Source: Anniella stebbinsi (taxonomy: Eukaryota; Chordata; Lepidosauria; Squamata; Anniellidae). Taken from it: 64,000 nucleotides of DNA. The notes beneath the pieces were generated by a model, which did no database searches, was not told where the DNA came from, and saw nothing but the letters and a program-made list of their open reading frames with translations. Of the stretch, positions 1-12,011 are shown in pieces. The first letter of the stretch is position 1; each line of letters begins with the position of its first letter. The translations under genes were made by a program, and so were the position numbers. The DNA is taken from assembly GCA_029215795.1 (NCBI GenBank), contig JARDYH010000005.1, positions 162,093,814 through 162,157,813 on the forward strand, written 5' to 3'.

Positions 1-778
1 TGTTTCCCACTAAAGTATTGCACCAAAGTTTCTGAAATTTTCAGCCTATGAGGAGCCATACGTTCTCTGTCATGTGTGTGAGTTACAGCTTTGTAGCTCT
101 TAAAACAAACAAATAAATCCCATGTGAAATGCCATGAATAAACCTTCATTTCCCACTAAAATATTGCACCTAGCTTTCTGAAGTTTCACACGGATATCAA
201 GCCAAGTGTTCCCTGTAATGTGCCAAAGTTTCCTGTTTTTATCTTTAAAAATAAAAAAATGGGAGGCAAAACTGTATTTTACCCCACTACTACCCATTTT
301 TCAAAAATTCATTGCCACACCGGGCAAGCACCCACGGTTCTGAAATTTCACACACATAGGTCCCAAGGTACTATCTACAACATGGCAAAGTTTCATGTGT
401 GTAACTTTAAAAATTACAAAGTTATAGGCACTCCTGGTTATTTATTAAAAAATTAATTGCCACAAACTGCATGCACCAATCTTTCTGAAATTTCTCACAG
501 ATACCTATCCCTAACCAGTCTACAATGTGCCCAAGTTTCATTCTTCTATCTTTAAAAATAAAAAAGTTATAGGCATTTTTGTAAAACAACAATACTTTGC
601 TATGGGAAAAAGCATTCAAAATGGCGTCCGATCCACCGATCCGATCCGGATCGGACCTCAGCGGATCGGATCGGATTGGAGGGTGTATCAGATCGGATCG
701 GATCGGATTGGATTTTCCAATTTTTGGGGCGGATTGGATTCGGATCGTGGATTGGATCCGATCCGATGCACACCCCTA
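1..778. mobile_element. Right end of a TIR DNA transposon with internal ~170-bp repeats
   Basis: The stretch holds three to four diverged copies of a ~170-bp unit recognisable by 'tttctgaaatttcacacac' and 'ctttaaaaataaaaaagt'. It then has a GATCGG-rich subterminal tract (about 625-765) and ends in ACACCCCTA at 778, the same type of end as in the elements at 24,956, 27,909, 40,191 and 41,701. The same repeats and the same kind of right end recur at 26,520-27,909. Short open frames here are low-complexity reads through the repeats, so no gene is called. The left end lies outside the window. A hAT-type assignment is inferred from the related element at 40,191-41,701, which has an 8-bp target duplication. 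Confidence 0.6.
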
Positions 779-845
779 ATACATACCGCATACCCCCCGT
801 GCTCCCCTCCCCCAGGAGACCTTCGATTATACATTATTCTTCTTT

Positions 846-2587
846 CTAAAAGCGTAAAGACTCTTTTGAAGGTATTTGCCCCTTCCCCGTTCTTAGTACA
901 TATTCCAAAAATAGGCTCCATATATCTCCAAAATCATTCTTACTGGACATTCCCCTCTTTATTTTCATTTTACACGTTAGCTTATCATTAAGTGCCATAT
1001 CCCATATTTCTTTATACCATTCTTCTATAGTATATATCCCTTGCCCTTTCCAGTTTTTAGCAATCATTATTCTGACGGGAGCCAGGAGGTTGTTTATTAA
1101 TTCTCTTTTATTTATATTCTCATTGTCTTTATCCCATATTGCTAGTAGAGCCAGCTTTGGGCTCAATTCCAATTTACTTCCAATTATTTCATTTATTTCT
1201 TTGAACACCCTTTCCCAAAATTGTTGTACATGTTTACAGCTCCACCACATATGGAAATAAGTTCCAACCTCCTGACATCCCCTCCAACAATTCTTGGACA
1301 CATTTTTATCTATCTGATGAAATCTTACCGGCATTAAATACCATCTCCATACTATCTTATAATAAGTCTCCTTAATTCTAATCGACAAAAGCTTTAACAT
1401 TCTTGCATCCCACATCCTCCCCCAGTCATATTCATTAATTTGTTCCTTTAAATCACCTTCCCAAATCATTTTAAGAGAGTCTCGATATTCAGCCTCCTCT
1501 GTCAGAATTCTATATATTTCGCTAGTCAGACCTTTTCTAGTTTTAATTACTTCCTTCTTTCCTCTTGATTCAATTAAATCTTCAAATCTTGTATTATTTC
1601 TACACTTCTTATTTATCTTTTTCCATTCCTGTGTCCATTTTTCCAATTGTAAGCATTTGAACCAAGCTATCTTTTGTCCTTTTACCAACTCTCTAATTTG
1701 CACCTTATCTATCATTCTTTCCATCCAGCTCCTTAACTTCGTAATTTCCTGACCCTTCAAACTTCCTTCCAACTCTACTTTTAAATTCCTTGGGAAATTT
1801 CCCACAACTACCACTGGGGCGAGAGTCTCCTGGTATTAACTTCCCTTTTAACTTTCTCCCAGATCTCTAAAATGTTTTTCAGCAACGGGTTGTCCAGTCC
1901 CCTCAAATCTTTCTTTTGAATTTTGTTATTTAAAAAAATATTTTGCAATTTAAAATCTAGTTCCCCTGTTTGCGTTCCTCTTCCTCCCCTAATATACTAT
2001 TTATAACATATCTTAACTGATTAGCAATATAATAATTCTTTATATTTGGAAGTCCCAAACCTCCTTTCTTTTGTGTCTTATACCATAACCCTTTGTTAAT
2101 CCTAGCTCTCTTATCTCCGTTGCAATAAGCATTAATCATATTTTGCCAGCTCTTTAACTCTGCATCCGATATTTAAATCGGTAGCATTCTAAACAAAAAA
2201 TTAATCTTAGGTAATATCTTCATTTTTATAACCGCTATTCTACCAAACCAAGAATGTTTTAATTTTCTATATACCTCTAACTTTTCCCCTACCTGTTTTT
2301 TCAAACTTGCAAAATTAATTTTCTCTAACCTATCTAAATCTTTTGCAATATTAACTCCTAAATAACGTACTACATTTTTAAGCCTAAGACCTAACTTTAC
2401 TTTACCTTCCTCCATCTCCTCTTTGTTATAATTAAATAACATCATTTTTTTAGAATGTTTTTAGGATGTTTTAGGATGTTTTAATGCAGTTTAAATAATA
2501 TTTGTCATGTTTTAATTAGTTTTATGTATTTTATCATGTGTTGTTCCCCGCCTCGATCTAGACGGAGAGGCGGGTAAGAAATAAATC

Positions 2588-2626
<39 letters not shown>

Positions 2627-3222
2627 TCTGACTTCCCCCAATTAACTTGTAAGGCAGTAATCTCCCCGAATTCTCTCAAATGCTCTTTAATCAGCTCCCC
2701 AACCTTCAGGGGATCTTCTAATGCCAGTAATGTGTCATCCACAAACATATTTATTTTAATCTTCTCCTTCCCTCCTATCCCATTCAATCTTGTATCCTCC
2801 CTTATAACATTTGCCAAAATTTCTATCACTATCGCAAATAAGATCAGTGAAAGTGGGCAACCTTGTCTTGTTCCTCGGGCTAGTATAATCTGTTGCGTTA
2901 ACCCATCATTAACCATTATTTCTGCTTTATTATTTTTATACAGTTGATCCATCACTCCCATAAATTTTACTCCAAGCCCAAATGTTTTCAAAATTGTTTT
3001 AAGTGCTGGCCATTCCACGCAATCAAAGGCTTTGAATATATCCAATGCTAATAAACCTGCTTTTAAATTCCTTTTTTTAAATACTATTAATTATATTTAA
3101 GACTCTTCCAATTAAATTAGGCATTTGCCTTCCTGAGATAAATCCACATTGATCTTTTCTAATATATTTATGTATAAACGTACTCATCCTTTTTGCCATT
3201 ATTGCTGTAAATATTTTTGAGT
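846..3222 (-). pseudogene. L1 ORF2, reverse transcriptase and C-terminal portion
   Basis: This is the downstream part of the ORF2 polyprotein, which would prime reverse transcription of L1 RNA at nicked chromosomal DNA. The conserved RT stretch is at about 3,045-2,640 on the minus strand, with TRQGCPLS and a catalytic box reading FVDD rather than the usual F/YADD. The C-terminal part (1,814-846) contains a CWRGC...H...W..C cluster around 1,290-1,230. Frameshifts at about 2,150 and 1,900 and the L2 insertion at 2,446-2,632 break it. The frame continues at 4,488 once the nested L1 is removed: the residues SLINQD at the 4.49-kb side join SKIFTAI at the 3.2-kb side. It is inactive. Confidence 0.85.
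2446..2632 (+). mobile_element. 3' end of an L2-type LINE with an (ATT)n tail inserted in L1 ORF2
   Basis: The insert ends in the squamate-type L2 tail 'cccgcctcgat...gagaggcgggtaagaaataaa' followed by about 14 ATT repeats. The same tail closes the longer L2 copies at 12,985 and 59,335. It splits the L1 codons for GKSEI and MMLFN. No clear target duplication is visible, which is usual for this clade. Confidence 0.8.
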
Positions 3223-3225
3223 CTT

Positions 3226-4478
3226 TTTTTTTTTTGGAATATTTTTTTATTTATTTCAACATAATAAAACATAAACAACATAATAAAACATAAACAACAT
3301 AATAAAACATAAACAACATAACCCTCAACAATTCCCCCCGTGCTCCCCCACCCCATGAGACCTTCTCTTAATCATTCTTCATCCTTCCAAAATTTTAACG
3401 ATTCTTTTGAAGGTATTTGTCCCTTCCCCGATCTTAAAACATATTCCACAAAGGGACTCCATATTTCTCCAAAATCACTCTTACTGGACATTCCCCTCTT
3501 TATTTTCATTTTACAGGTCAGCATATCATTCAAAGCCATATCCCATATTTCTTTATACCATTCTTCTATTGTGTAGCTTCCTTGTCCTTTCCAATTTTTA
3601 GCAATCATTATTCTAACAGGTGCCAGGAGGTTGTTTACCAATTCTCTATTAGTTATATTCTCATTCTCTCTGTCCCATATTGCTAGTAGAGCTAACTTTG
3701 GGTTTAATTCCAATTTACTTCCAATTATTTCACTTATTTCTTTGAACACCCTTTCCCAAAATTTTTGTACATGTTCACAGCTCCACCACATATGAAAATA
3801 GGTTCCAACCTCCTGATACCCCCTCCAACAATTCTTAGACACTTTTTTATCAATCTGGTGAAATCTAACAGGTGTTAGATACTATCTCCACGCTGTCTTA
3901 TAATAATTCTCCTTAATTCTAATCAACAACAGCTTTAAGATTCTTGCATTCCATATCCTCTCCCAGTTATAATCATTAATTTTTTCCTTTACATCCTCTT
4001 CCCAAATATTTTTATAACGTTGAGTGAGTCCTGAAATTCATCCTCTGTCAATATTTTATATATCTCACTAATCAGCCCTTTCTTAGTTCTAATTTCTTCT
4101 TTTCTTCCTTTTAGTTCAATTAAATCTTCAAATCTAGTATTATTTCTACATTTCTTATTTTTCAACTTCCATTCCTGAGTCCATTTTCCCAATTGTAAGC
4201 ACTTGAACCATGCTATCTTTTGTCCTTTTAAAAGCTCTTTAATATGCTCATTATCCTTCATATTTTCCATCCAATTGTTTCTTGATCTTTCAGTCTCTCT
4301 TCTATCTCCGCTTTTAATACTCTTTGGAAGTTTGCCACTACTACAACTGGGGCGAGTGGAGAGTCTCCTGGTATCAACTTTCCCCTAAACTTCTCCCAGA
4401 CCTCTAAAATATTTTCCAACAATGGGTTGTCCAGTACCTTCAAATCTTTCTTTTGAATCTTAATAAAGAATACTTTTA
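3226..4478 (-). mobile_element. 5'-truncated L1 nested inside the older L1
   Basis: The copy begins on the minus strand in the ORF2 C-terminal region and ends with a 3' UTR of repeated 'aacataataaaacataaac' plus a poly-T run on the plus strand at 3,225-3,236. It is flanked by the 9-bp repeat TTGAGTCTT (3,217-3,225 and 4,479-4,487), a target-site duplication. Its sequence parallels 780-2,000 of the host L1, so the same protein region appears twice in the window. The frame is interrupted at about 3,880, 4,010 and 4,270. It is younger than the element it sits in. Confidence 0.85.
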
Positions 4479-4487
4479 TTGAGTCTT

Positions 4488-6095
4488 GATTTATTAACGA
4501 CATTGGTCTATAAAATGATGGATCAGTCAGATCCTTTCCTGGTTTCGGAATTAATATGATCAAGGAATGATCCCACGATGGGGGGGGGGGTCTTCCCTCC
4601 TTCTATTATACTATTAAATAATTTTTTTTAATCTTGGTATTAAAATTCCTCTAAAAACTTTATAATATTCCGGCCCCAAACCATCCAATCCCGGAGATTT
4701 CCCTCCTTTTAATTTAGAAATAATTCCTTCTATTTCTTTCTCAGTAACTAATCCTTCCATATAATCTCTATCTTGCCCCTGTAATCTTGTTTTCCAATTC
4801 CTCTCTACATATTCCAATACCTTAACCTGTGATCCCATATCTGATGTATATAATTCTCTATAAAACTCCTGAAATATATTTAATTTATCGTTCATTAAAT
4901 TACAACTTTTCCCTGTCTTATATCTTATTGTCCCTATCATGCTCTTAGCCTTTTTTGACTGAGTGGACCTAGCCAGCATCTTCGAATTTTTATTACTATA
5001 TTCAAAAAAATCCCTCCTTAAATATAGCAAATCCCTCTGGACTTGTTCTAACTCTTCTCTCTCTAATTCTTTTTTCTTAGCTTGGATTTGGGCAAATAGG
5101 CGTTTATCTTTTGTCTCTCTTAGCTTCTTCTCTAAGTCCCTTACCTCCTTTTCAATCTTTTTATTTTGTGCTTCTTGTTGTTTTCTTAGGGTACACATTT
5201 CCCTAATACAAATCCCTCTTACTACAGCCTTCATAGTGTCCCATATTAACCCCTGCGAGTTTAAGTCCTTTTCGTTAATTTCCCATATTCCTGCATTTCT
5301 TTTTTTATGTTCTCCACTATATTTTTATTATTTAATAGCCTTGTATCGATTCTCCATCTCTTAACTTGTTTATAATCCTTCTTCATTTTAATATCCAACG
5401 TCATTAATGCATGGTCTGTGACTTTGATTACCCCTATAGCACAATCTATAAGTTTAGACATCATATTCTTTGACACAAAAATGTAATCAATCCTGGAATA
5501 ACTCTTAAACCTTGGTGAGTGGAAAGTATATTTCCTTTCTTCTCCTTTTAATACTCTCCAAACATCCATTAATTCTTTCCTCTCCATTAATTTGCTTAAC
5601 CCAGTCCTCCCACCACTCTTAAGATCTCTTAGTATATTATCCCTGTCTTTCCCTTTGTCTAATACCATATTGAAGTCACCTGCCATCACAATATTCTTTT
5701 TACCCACTTCACCCACTGCATTAAAAACTTCATTGAAAAATTCCATTTGTTTTCCATTTGGAGCATATACATTAATCAATACATATTCCTCCTCCCCTAC
5801 CATGCAAGAAATTATCAGAAACCTTTCCGCTTCATCCTTTTTCACCCTTTGTATAGTGATACCACATTTTTTTCAAATTATAATTGCTACACCTCTCGCT
5901 TTAGCCAAAAGACTTTTCGTAAATGCCCACTTCCCTCATCCAAAGCTCATTTACACCTTCCTTTGTTTGATGAGTTTCCTGCAAAAAAATTACATCAGCT
6001 TTCTCTTTTTTTAATAACATTTCTATTCTCTTCCTTTTTATAACAGTTCCTAGCCCTTTAACATTTAAAGTTGCAACCCTTAATTTATTTTCCAT
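4488..6095 (-). pseudogene. L1 ORF2, N-terminal endonuclease and RT entry
   Basis: The protein opens with MENKLRVATLNVKGL at 6,095, the usual start of an L1 AP-type endonuclease. Catalytic-site motifs follow: LQETH, VYAPNG, AGDFNMVLD, SRIDYIFVS and TDHALMTLDI (the family has S/TDH). The domain would nick target DNA to prime reverse transcription. A frameshift lies between about 5,900 and 5,850 and others near 5,250 and 4,600. After a charged linker come GKSPGLDGLGPEYYK and YRPMSLINQD, the start of the RT domain, which is cut by the nested L1 at 4,487. ORF1 ends 247 bp upstream. Confidence 0.85.
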
Positions 6096-6341
6096 CTCTC
6101 TCTTTCACCCACATCTCTATATTGGTCTCCCTCTGTGATACACATACCCCCTTCCCTCACCCACCCACCCACATTTACCCCTCCATCTTCACCCCCCTCC
6201 TTACCACGCCTTCCTGGGCAATGGCCCCAATTATTCTTAGAACTCTTCGGGGGGGGTGAAGCAACCCAACATTCCCGGAGCAGAAATCTGACCCTCCCCT
6301 CTCTCATAATCTTTTCTTATCCCTTTTACAAGAATATTTCT

Positions 6342-7436
6342 TCATTGACGGCTTCCACCTATGGCACCTTCCTCCTGTGGACGATCAGGACAGCCTTCCC
6401 CTCCAGCAACTTCATCCTGCCTTGTTTCTCCAGCAACCGTGGGATCCACTAAGCCCAGCTTTTCCAGAAGATCCATCCCTTGCTCACACGAGGTTATTCT
6501 ACGTTGCTTTCCTTTCCACATAAATCTCAGAAAGACTGGGTATCCCCAACTATATGTTATCGATCTCTTCCGCAAAGCCACTGTACACAGTCTAACACTC
6601 TTCCGCCACTGCACCGTTTGGGGGCATAGATCCTGGTAAACCTCAATTGATGTTGCTTGTAGCGTCAGCTGGGCTTGACGTCTAATTGCTTGTATCAACT
6701 TTTCTTTCTTGTAATAATTAGCAAATTTGACAATTATATCCCTTGGGAGCATCCCCTTCTTCTTATAACCCACTCTGTGGATCCTCTCAATATCCGCCAT
6801 CTCCCAAATTTCTTGAGGTTCAATTTCCTTAATCCATGCCAAAATTATATCTCTTAAATCTTTAGGACTCTCTCCCTCTCTCTCTCCAAAAAATCTAATT
6901 CGAATGTTAACTCTCCTGTCCCGATCTTCCAGAGCAATTAGGTGCAAGTCCACCTTTTTCAAATGGTCCCCCTGTTTCTTGCTGTCTTCCTGGAGCTTCT
7001 TCGTGTTCCTCTCCATTCTCTCCATATTATCCACCACAGTTTGAAGGTCCACCATAAATTCCTGCTGTGAGTCCTTAATTCTTTGCATTAATCTTTCTTC
7101 CTGCTTCAGTAAAGCCACCTCCATCACATTCTGAATTTTGCTCATTAAATTACCTGAGGTCTCTGCTTGACTCTCTTTGGCTGGTTTTGATACTGCACCT
7201 GCTGCTTTAGGAGCTGTGCCATATTTAGTATTTCCGGAGTGACCAGGGGATTTCCCTGTCTTGTTCGATTGCTGCTGCTTGTCCGACATATTGTCTGGCA
7301 TAGTTCCAGCAACCCTCACAAGACGCTGCCAGTTCCTATCAGAAGGATGATCTTTCGATACTCTGCTCCAGGCGGGTGCACTGGATTTAGCACCTTTTTG
7401 CTTTCTTTTCATAAAGCTTAACACATAAATCCGCAC
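6342..7436 (-). CDS. L1 ORF1 protein (RNA-binding chaperone)
   Basis: A 364-codon uninterrupted frame; the second methionine (7,409, MKRKQKGAK) is a plausible alternative start. ORF1 proteins trimerise through a coiled coil and coat L1 RNA in the cytoplasm. Here residues ~95-165 form a coiled coil rich in E, K and Q with L/M heptads (ERLMQRIKDSQQEF). Next comes an RRM-like block with VNIRIRFFGEREGES, then a C-terminal basic domain (KFANYYKKEKLIQAIRR). The extended N-terminal region is rich in S, K, G and P. It is the only undamaged frame in this L1, while ORF2 is broken, so the element cannot move on its own. Transposase_22-type family membership is by motif only. Confidence 0.8.
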   Translation of the reverse strand: MRIYVLSFMKRKQKGAKSSAPAWSRVSKDHPSDRNWQRLVRVAGTMPDNMSDKQQQSNKTGKSPGHSGNTKYGTAPKAAGAVSKPAKESQAETSGNLMSKIQNVMEVALLKQEERLMQRIKDSQQEFMVDLQTVVDNMERMERNTKKLQEDSKKQGDHLKKVDLHLIALEDRDRRVNIRIRFFGEREGESPKDLRDIILAWIKEIEPQEIWEMADIERIHRVGYKKKGMLPRDIIVKFANYYKKEKLIQAIRRQAQLTLQATSIEVYQDLCPQTVQWRKSVRLCTVALRKRSITYSWGYPVFLRFMWKGKQRRITSCEQGMDLLEKLGLVDPTVAGETRQDEVAGGEGCPDRPQEEGAIGGSRQ

Positions 7437-7835
7437 CCCTCACCTATATCTTCTCAGCTCAAATCAACAGTTGCGCTTCGGCTTCTAGCTCCTTCAACTG
7501 GAGGTTAAAAGTCACTTTTCCCACTTAAATCAGTTCTGCCTCTCCCTCTAAAGTTATCATAACCTTGCTGCTTCCAATTAAAGTCCATTAATTACCTTCA
7601 GTTGGCACTCTATCAAGCTCCCGTCCACCACCGAAATAGTTTCGTTTTCTCCTCTGCTGTTATAGCAGTTATCCAGCTGCTTCTCTCTCCACAGATGCAG
7701 TAAAGCTTCCGGACCGGAAATCAAAACGTTAATCAAGAATCCATCACCTCCAAATTAGGGATATTGTAAATATTTCATTGCTTCTTTATGAGAGCAAGAA
7801 AGTTCCGACTCTACTCCATGCCCGTTAGGCCACTC

Positions 7836-8460
7836 CCCCCATGTGATCAATTGTGAACGCATATTGCTACAACCCCACAAGTATTACGTGGAGGTAAAGA
7901 AGAAGTATGGATTTCAATTTAGAACTACACATTCTTCCTTGATTTTTGAAGCAGCCCTTTTCAAAAATCATCATGGATTGGATCCAGACCAGGTAAGCCA
8001 CACTTCAGTCCCGTTGAAATCAATGAAGCAAGTTAGTCATGACCAACAGAATTCCCACTGATATTAATGAGACTGAAGTATGCTAACGTAGTCTGCCTCT
8101 AATCCATGGGCAATCACACAAATAACAGTAGGTGTAGGTATAGGCCCACAGGCATGCCGTAAAGGGGTCTGATGCAACAACTTTGCTGAAGCTAAGCCGG
8201 TCTAGATCTGCACAGTACCAGCATGAAAGATTGCCTGGGAATTCCACAGATCCAAGCAGACCATTGTCCGGCCTCGTTTAGTACTGTCTACTGTGGCTTA
8301 TAACTGTTATGTCTGCCATAGTTCTTTAACTTTCATAAACAGCGGAGGGTATTTTTCTCTCTTTTCTTCTTCCTTTTCTGCAACATTTTTGTCATTAAGT
8401 ATCGCTATGTCAATGAGGTAGTTGTGTTTTTCTTTTTTGTTTATGACTGTTATGTCTGGT
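7836..8460. other. Unassigned interval
   Basis: No gene or transposon end could be recognised. Reading frames are short and lack motifs. It joins the 5' end of the L1 to the transposon relic starting near 8,461. Confidence 0.4.
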
Positions 8461-8788
8461 CAATTGCAAAGTATTGTCTTTTCCCACAATTGCTCTGTCC
8501 CAGCAGAGCGTGGCTCTGAAAACATCTTTCTGGAGAGCACATGCTGGTTGCATGATCCAGGAGGCCAGGTTCTGCGAGTGCATAGTTGTTCTTGACAAGA
8601 GGGGCTTGCACTTGCTAGAGTAATATGAACAGATGTGAAGAGGCTGCGATCCTACATTCATTTATCTGGGAGTAAGCTTTATTGAAATGAATGGGACTTT
8701 TTTCTGTCGTTTCTTAGGGCTGGTTTTCTTTGGGTCCCTGATTAGGATTGCTGTTCTCTGCAAACTAAAACATATGAAGTGTGATGCT

Positions 8789-8892
8789 GGATCAGACCAA
8801 CGGTTCATCTAGTCCAGCACTCTGTTTACACAGCGGTCAACCAGCTGTTGACCAGGGACCAATAAAGCAGGACATGGTGCAACAGCACCCTA
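8789..8892 (-). repeat. SINE-like interspersed repeat (reverse orientation)
   Basis: Contains 'ggatcagaccaacggttcat' and 'ctagtccagcactctgttt'. The same family is seen in the opposite orientation at 38,635-38,765 (ending '...ttggtctgatccagcaggg'). It lies directly upstream of the L2 fragment at 8,905. Confidence 0.55.
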
Positions 8893-8904
8893 GAACCATC
8901 TCTG

Positions 8905-9704
8905 TCACTTGAGGCGCAGGTGGCCTCAGTGGCACGGAGTGCCTTCTACCAACTTTGGTTGGTGGCCCAGCTACGTCCCTATCTGGACAGGGATAGCCTG
9001 GCTTCAGTTGTCCATGCTCTGGTAACCTCCAAGTTAGATTACTGCAATGCACTCTACGTGGGGCTGCCTTTGAAGGTGGTTCGGAAGCTGCAGCTTGTGC
9101 AAAATGCAGCGGCCAGATTGATAACTGGAACCAGTAGGTTCGAACATATAAGACCTACTCTGGCCCGCTTGCATTGGCTGCCTGTATGTTTCCGAGCCTG
9201 GTTCAAGGTGCTGGTTTTAACCTATAAAGCCTTACACGGCTTGGGACCACAATACCTGATGGAATGCCTTTCCTGACATGAACTTGCCCGAACACTACGT
9301 TCAACATCTAAGGCCCTCCTCCGAGTGCCTCCTCCGAGGGAGGCTCGGAGGCCAGCAACAAGAGAGAGGGCCTTCTCTGTGGTGGCTCCCCAATTGTGGA
9401 ACGATCTCCCAGACGAGGCCCGCCTGGCGCCAACATTGTTATCTTTTCGGCGCCAGGTCAAGACTTTCCTCTTCTCTCAGGCATTTGGCAATATCTGAGG
9501 AGCCTGGGTTTGTTTTGTTTTGCTTTGTTTTTGTAGTTGATGTGGTTTTTAAATGTATAGATTGTGTGTATGTTGTATGTTTTTGCTGTTTGAATTTTTG
9601 TATATTGTTTTTAATTGTTTTTAATCCTATGTAAACCGCCCAGAGAGCTTCGGCTATGGGGCGGTATACAAATGTAATCAATAAATATAAATAAATAAAT
9701 ACCC
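8905..9704 (+). pseudogene. L2-type LINE, 3' end of ORF2 plus 3' tail
   Basis: The frame at 8,920-9,276 encodes the post-RT region of an L2/CR1-group ORF2: RSAFYQLWLVAQLRPYL, SKLDYCNALYVGLPL, LQLVQNAAARLITG and LHWLPV. A frameshift near 9,275 moves the remainder (VVAPQLWNDLPDEAR) to another frame. The 3' UTR ends with 'aaccgcccagagagcttcgg', 'ggcggtata' and an (ATAA)n tail at 9,680-9,700, typical of reptilian L2. It is 5'-truncated and lacks the RT catalytic core, so it is not mobile. The same protein region occurs in a diverged form at 12,075 and 58,433. Confidence 0.85.
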
Positions 9705-10599
9705 GTGTTCCCCAGCAACTGGTGCACACAGAATTGCTGCCTCGAATACTGAAGGTAGCAAACAACCATCAGGGCTAATAGCCATTGATAGCCTTCTCCT
9801 CCAGGACGGAGGAGAAGGCAGTGTAAATTCAGGAAATAGTTGGCTAAAAGGAGGGAAAGATCCTTGTCCAGCATTGTGATAATGGGCATCTGTTCTGGCC
9901 TTTCTTTGTATTGCTACAGACCATGGTCTTGTTTACATACTAATGAACCAGAGATATAATGACACATTTTTAGATTACTCATTGATGAAGTGCTAGTGAG
10001 AAGTGACTGCAACAAGCCTTTAGTCCATTTTGTTCCATGTTAATGTTTGGAAGGTATTCGTATTTTATACTCTTTCTGAATACTAGGTTGTTGTACTAGA
10101 TTTTTCTGCGCTTGTCAACATCTTCATTTGTTCAGTGGTAGCAGTATGCTGAATCTGTGAGTATGAATACGAGAAAGGTGATGGGAAAGAGTGTTAAATG
10201 TTAGGAAAGGTGAGACTATGGTCCTCCAGTGAACAACTTGCAGTCAGAAAATATATTTGAGGAAAGGGAGACTGTATCACACAGAGCATAGCAAAAGCTT
10301 CAAAGTACAGCAAAAGCTACAAAAGTAGGAGTGTATGAAGTTAATTTCAGATACATTGAATGTCTCACTTGTTCTTTATTTCAGTGATTTTAACATTACG
10401 ATGTTATGTAGAATAGGTTTGACTTAATTGTTTGCTATGAAATCAGACATGTGACCAAGGCCATGTTTGGGTGGGCACCCCCTTGGGTGCTGGACATGTT
10501 GGTGGGCACGTCCCCTTGGGGCTGAACATGTTGATGGGCTCGCCCCCTTGGGGCGGTGATGTTGTCCTCCTTTTTGGTTTCCAAAATATGGTCAGCCTA

Positions 10600-11175
10600 A
10601 TTAAACTAACCAATATACACACTTTTGTAAGCATTGTTTTGATTGGAAAACTCCATTGTAAATACAGAGCAGTGCCAAAACTCAACAAATAACTGACTTG
10701 TGTTCAAGGAATGGTTCTAAATTGAGGAAATAGTTCAGTTCCCATTAAAATGAAACTCAAATATTTTTTCTCCTTCATCCCTGCATGAAATGCTGACAGA
10801 TTCTTGAAAGGGGAGATGGGAAATGGAGCGGGGACAGGAATGAAACAGACGCCCTTTCCTCACTAGGCTTTTTGCCTGGGATGGGCCCCAACTGCTCCTT
10901 GAGCGCCGACGGTGTGTATTAGGTACTGCCAGGTTCTCCCTCCCTCCCTCCCTCCTTCCCTCTACACTCCTATGGTGTAGAAAGGGCCAGAGTGACTGGA
11001 AACCAGAGACGCAGACACACAGAGGGATCCTATCACCAACAATTTCAAAAATAATGTGCAGCTATTCTGCCTGTTTTATGTAAAGTATTTCTTTTCTGGC
11101 ACCAGAACAGAGGGAAAAGTTCCTGAATGAGGCACTGCAATCACACTACAAAGTCCCATGTGGTAGCATCCCTAA
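10600..11175. other. Unassigned interval before the segmental duplication
   Basis: No gene recognised. It contains a short (CCCT)n run at about 10,935-10,955. The segmental duplication begins at about 11,176 ('aaacaaaacactccatactg'), the exact point at which the second copy begins after the copia fragment at 57,480. Confidence 0.4.
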
Positions 11176-11905
11176 ACAAAACACTCCATACTGCAACATT
11201 TCATTGCAGGTCCCATTTGAATATACAGCTGAGTTTAATATCTATGGAGCCAAAATAAGACCAGGGGTTGTTCTGATCTCATCATGAGCAACACTGTATC
11301 CCTGTTGTGCATTTATAATTTGATAGACACACAGTGACAATTGTGGTATTTTGGGAATGTGGAATAAAAAGCTGGAAATAATGTTATGAAAGTGGTATAT
11401 GGAACGTGCAATATGCACCAACAGTTCCCAGTGCACGTCAATCCTCCAATAAAGCTGTAGTGTGGATCCATCCCAGGCAGCTGAGAAACAAGTGGGATGC
11501 ATGAGCATGCTCAGGTGAATCCCAGGGTTTACTGAAATAGGAAAAACAATTTATAGGGGGAAAACAACAATTTCATAGATGCGGGTGCTGAGGGAAACCA
11601 AATCAGACCCATGAGGACTGTGCATGTGCGGTAGACTGACAATTCTGACTGACAGGTGAAAAAGAGAAAAGGGTGTATAATCTGGAAGGAGGCATGGCTG
11701 AGTGCCTGGGAGATAAATCTAGAATACTCCATAAAACTTGTCATCATGATAATTTCAGAAACTAAATTAAAAAAATTTAACTAATCATTACATGTGACTC
11801 CATGAATAATTATTTATATATCCAAATCTCTACCTCCGTTTCCCGTAAGAGAGAGATTATTTCCTTATCCCCACCTCATTGACTATTCATCATGATTTGA
11901 ACAGA

Positions 11906-11911
11906 TATAAA
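11906..11911 (+). promoter_or_regulatory. Candidate TATA box of gene unit 1
   Basis: TATAAA lies 106 bp upstream of the first ATG of exon 1 (12,012) and is preserved in unit 2 at 58,264-58,269 with the same spacing. No initiator or experimental support is available. Confidence 0.45.
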
Positions 11912-12011
11912 TTCTCACCATTTCTCTGTCTTGGGGAAGAGTCTGATTTGGAAGGTGATTCTGCCAGACCTGCTCATCATTTTGCCAATTACACTGACCA
12001 CATTGACCAAG

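Larger units (their letters stand above)
779..7835 (-). mobile_element. L1-clade LINE, nearly full length, interrupted by two younger insertions
   Basis: Read on the minus strand, the order is a ~400-bp 5' UTR (7,437-7,835), ORF1 (7,436-6,342), then ORF2 with an AP endonuclease start at 6,095, reverse transcriptase and C-terminal region down to 846. The two-ORF layout with a coiled-coil/RRM ORF1 is that of L1. ORF2 is broken by frameshifts and by two insertions: an L2 3' end (2,446-2,632) and a second L1 (3,226-4,478). Removing the second L1 restores the ORF2 frame across the site. The extreme 3' end is missing: the nested copy keeps about 100 bp of 3' UTR and poly-A that the host copy lacks next to 778. 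Confidence 0.85.
8461..10599. mobile_element. DNA-transposon relic, homologous to 16,973-18,180, split by a later insertion
   Basis: The flanks 8,461-8,768 and 9,805-10,599 match 16,973-17,380 and 17,385-18,180 in order and orientation. The match runs through 'gcatgatccaggaggccagg', 'gtgataatgggcatctgttc' and the final 'ttggtttccaaaatatggtca'. The right end, ...GGTCAGCCTA, is the TIR shared by the hAT-type elements at 14,545, 15,216 and 36,107. Near the right end 'ccccttgggg' recurs several times (10,478-10,560). The insert at 8,769-9,804 is absent from the other copy. No protein is encoded by the relic itself. Confidence 0.6.

Noticed and set aside
625..778. GATCGG repeats as a regulatory or methylation array
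   Set aside because: Same tracts occur at the ends of several related transposons (27,780-27,890; 40,200-40,320; 41,580-41,690); they are subterminal transposon repeats.
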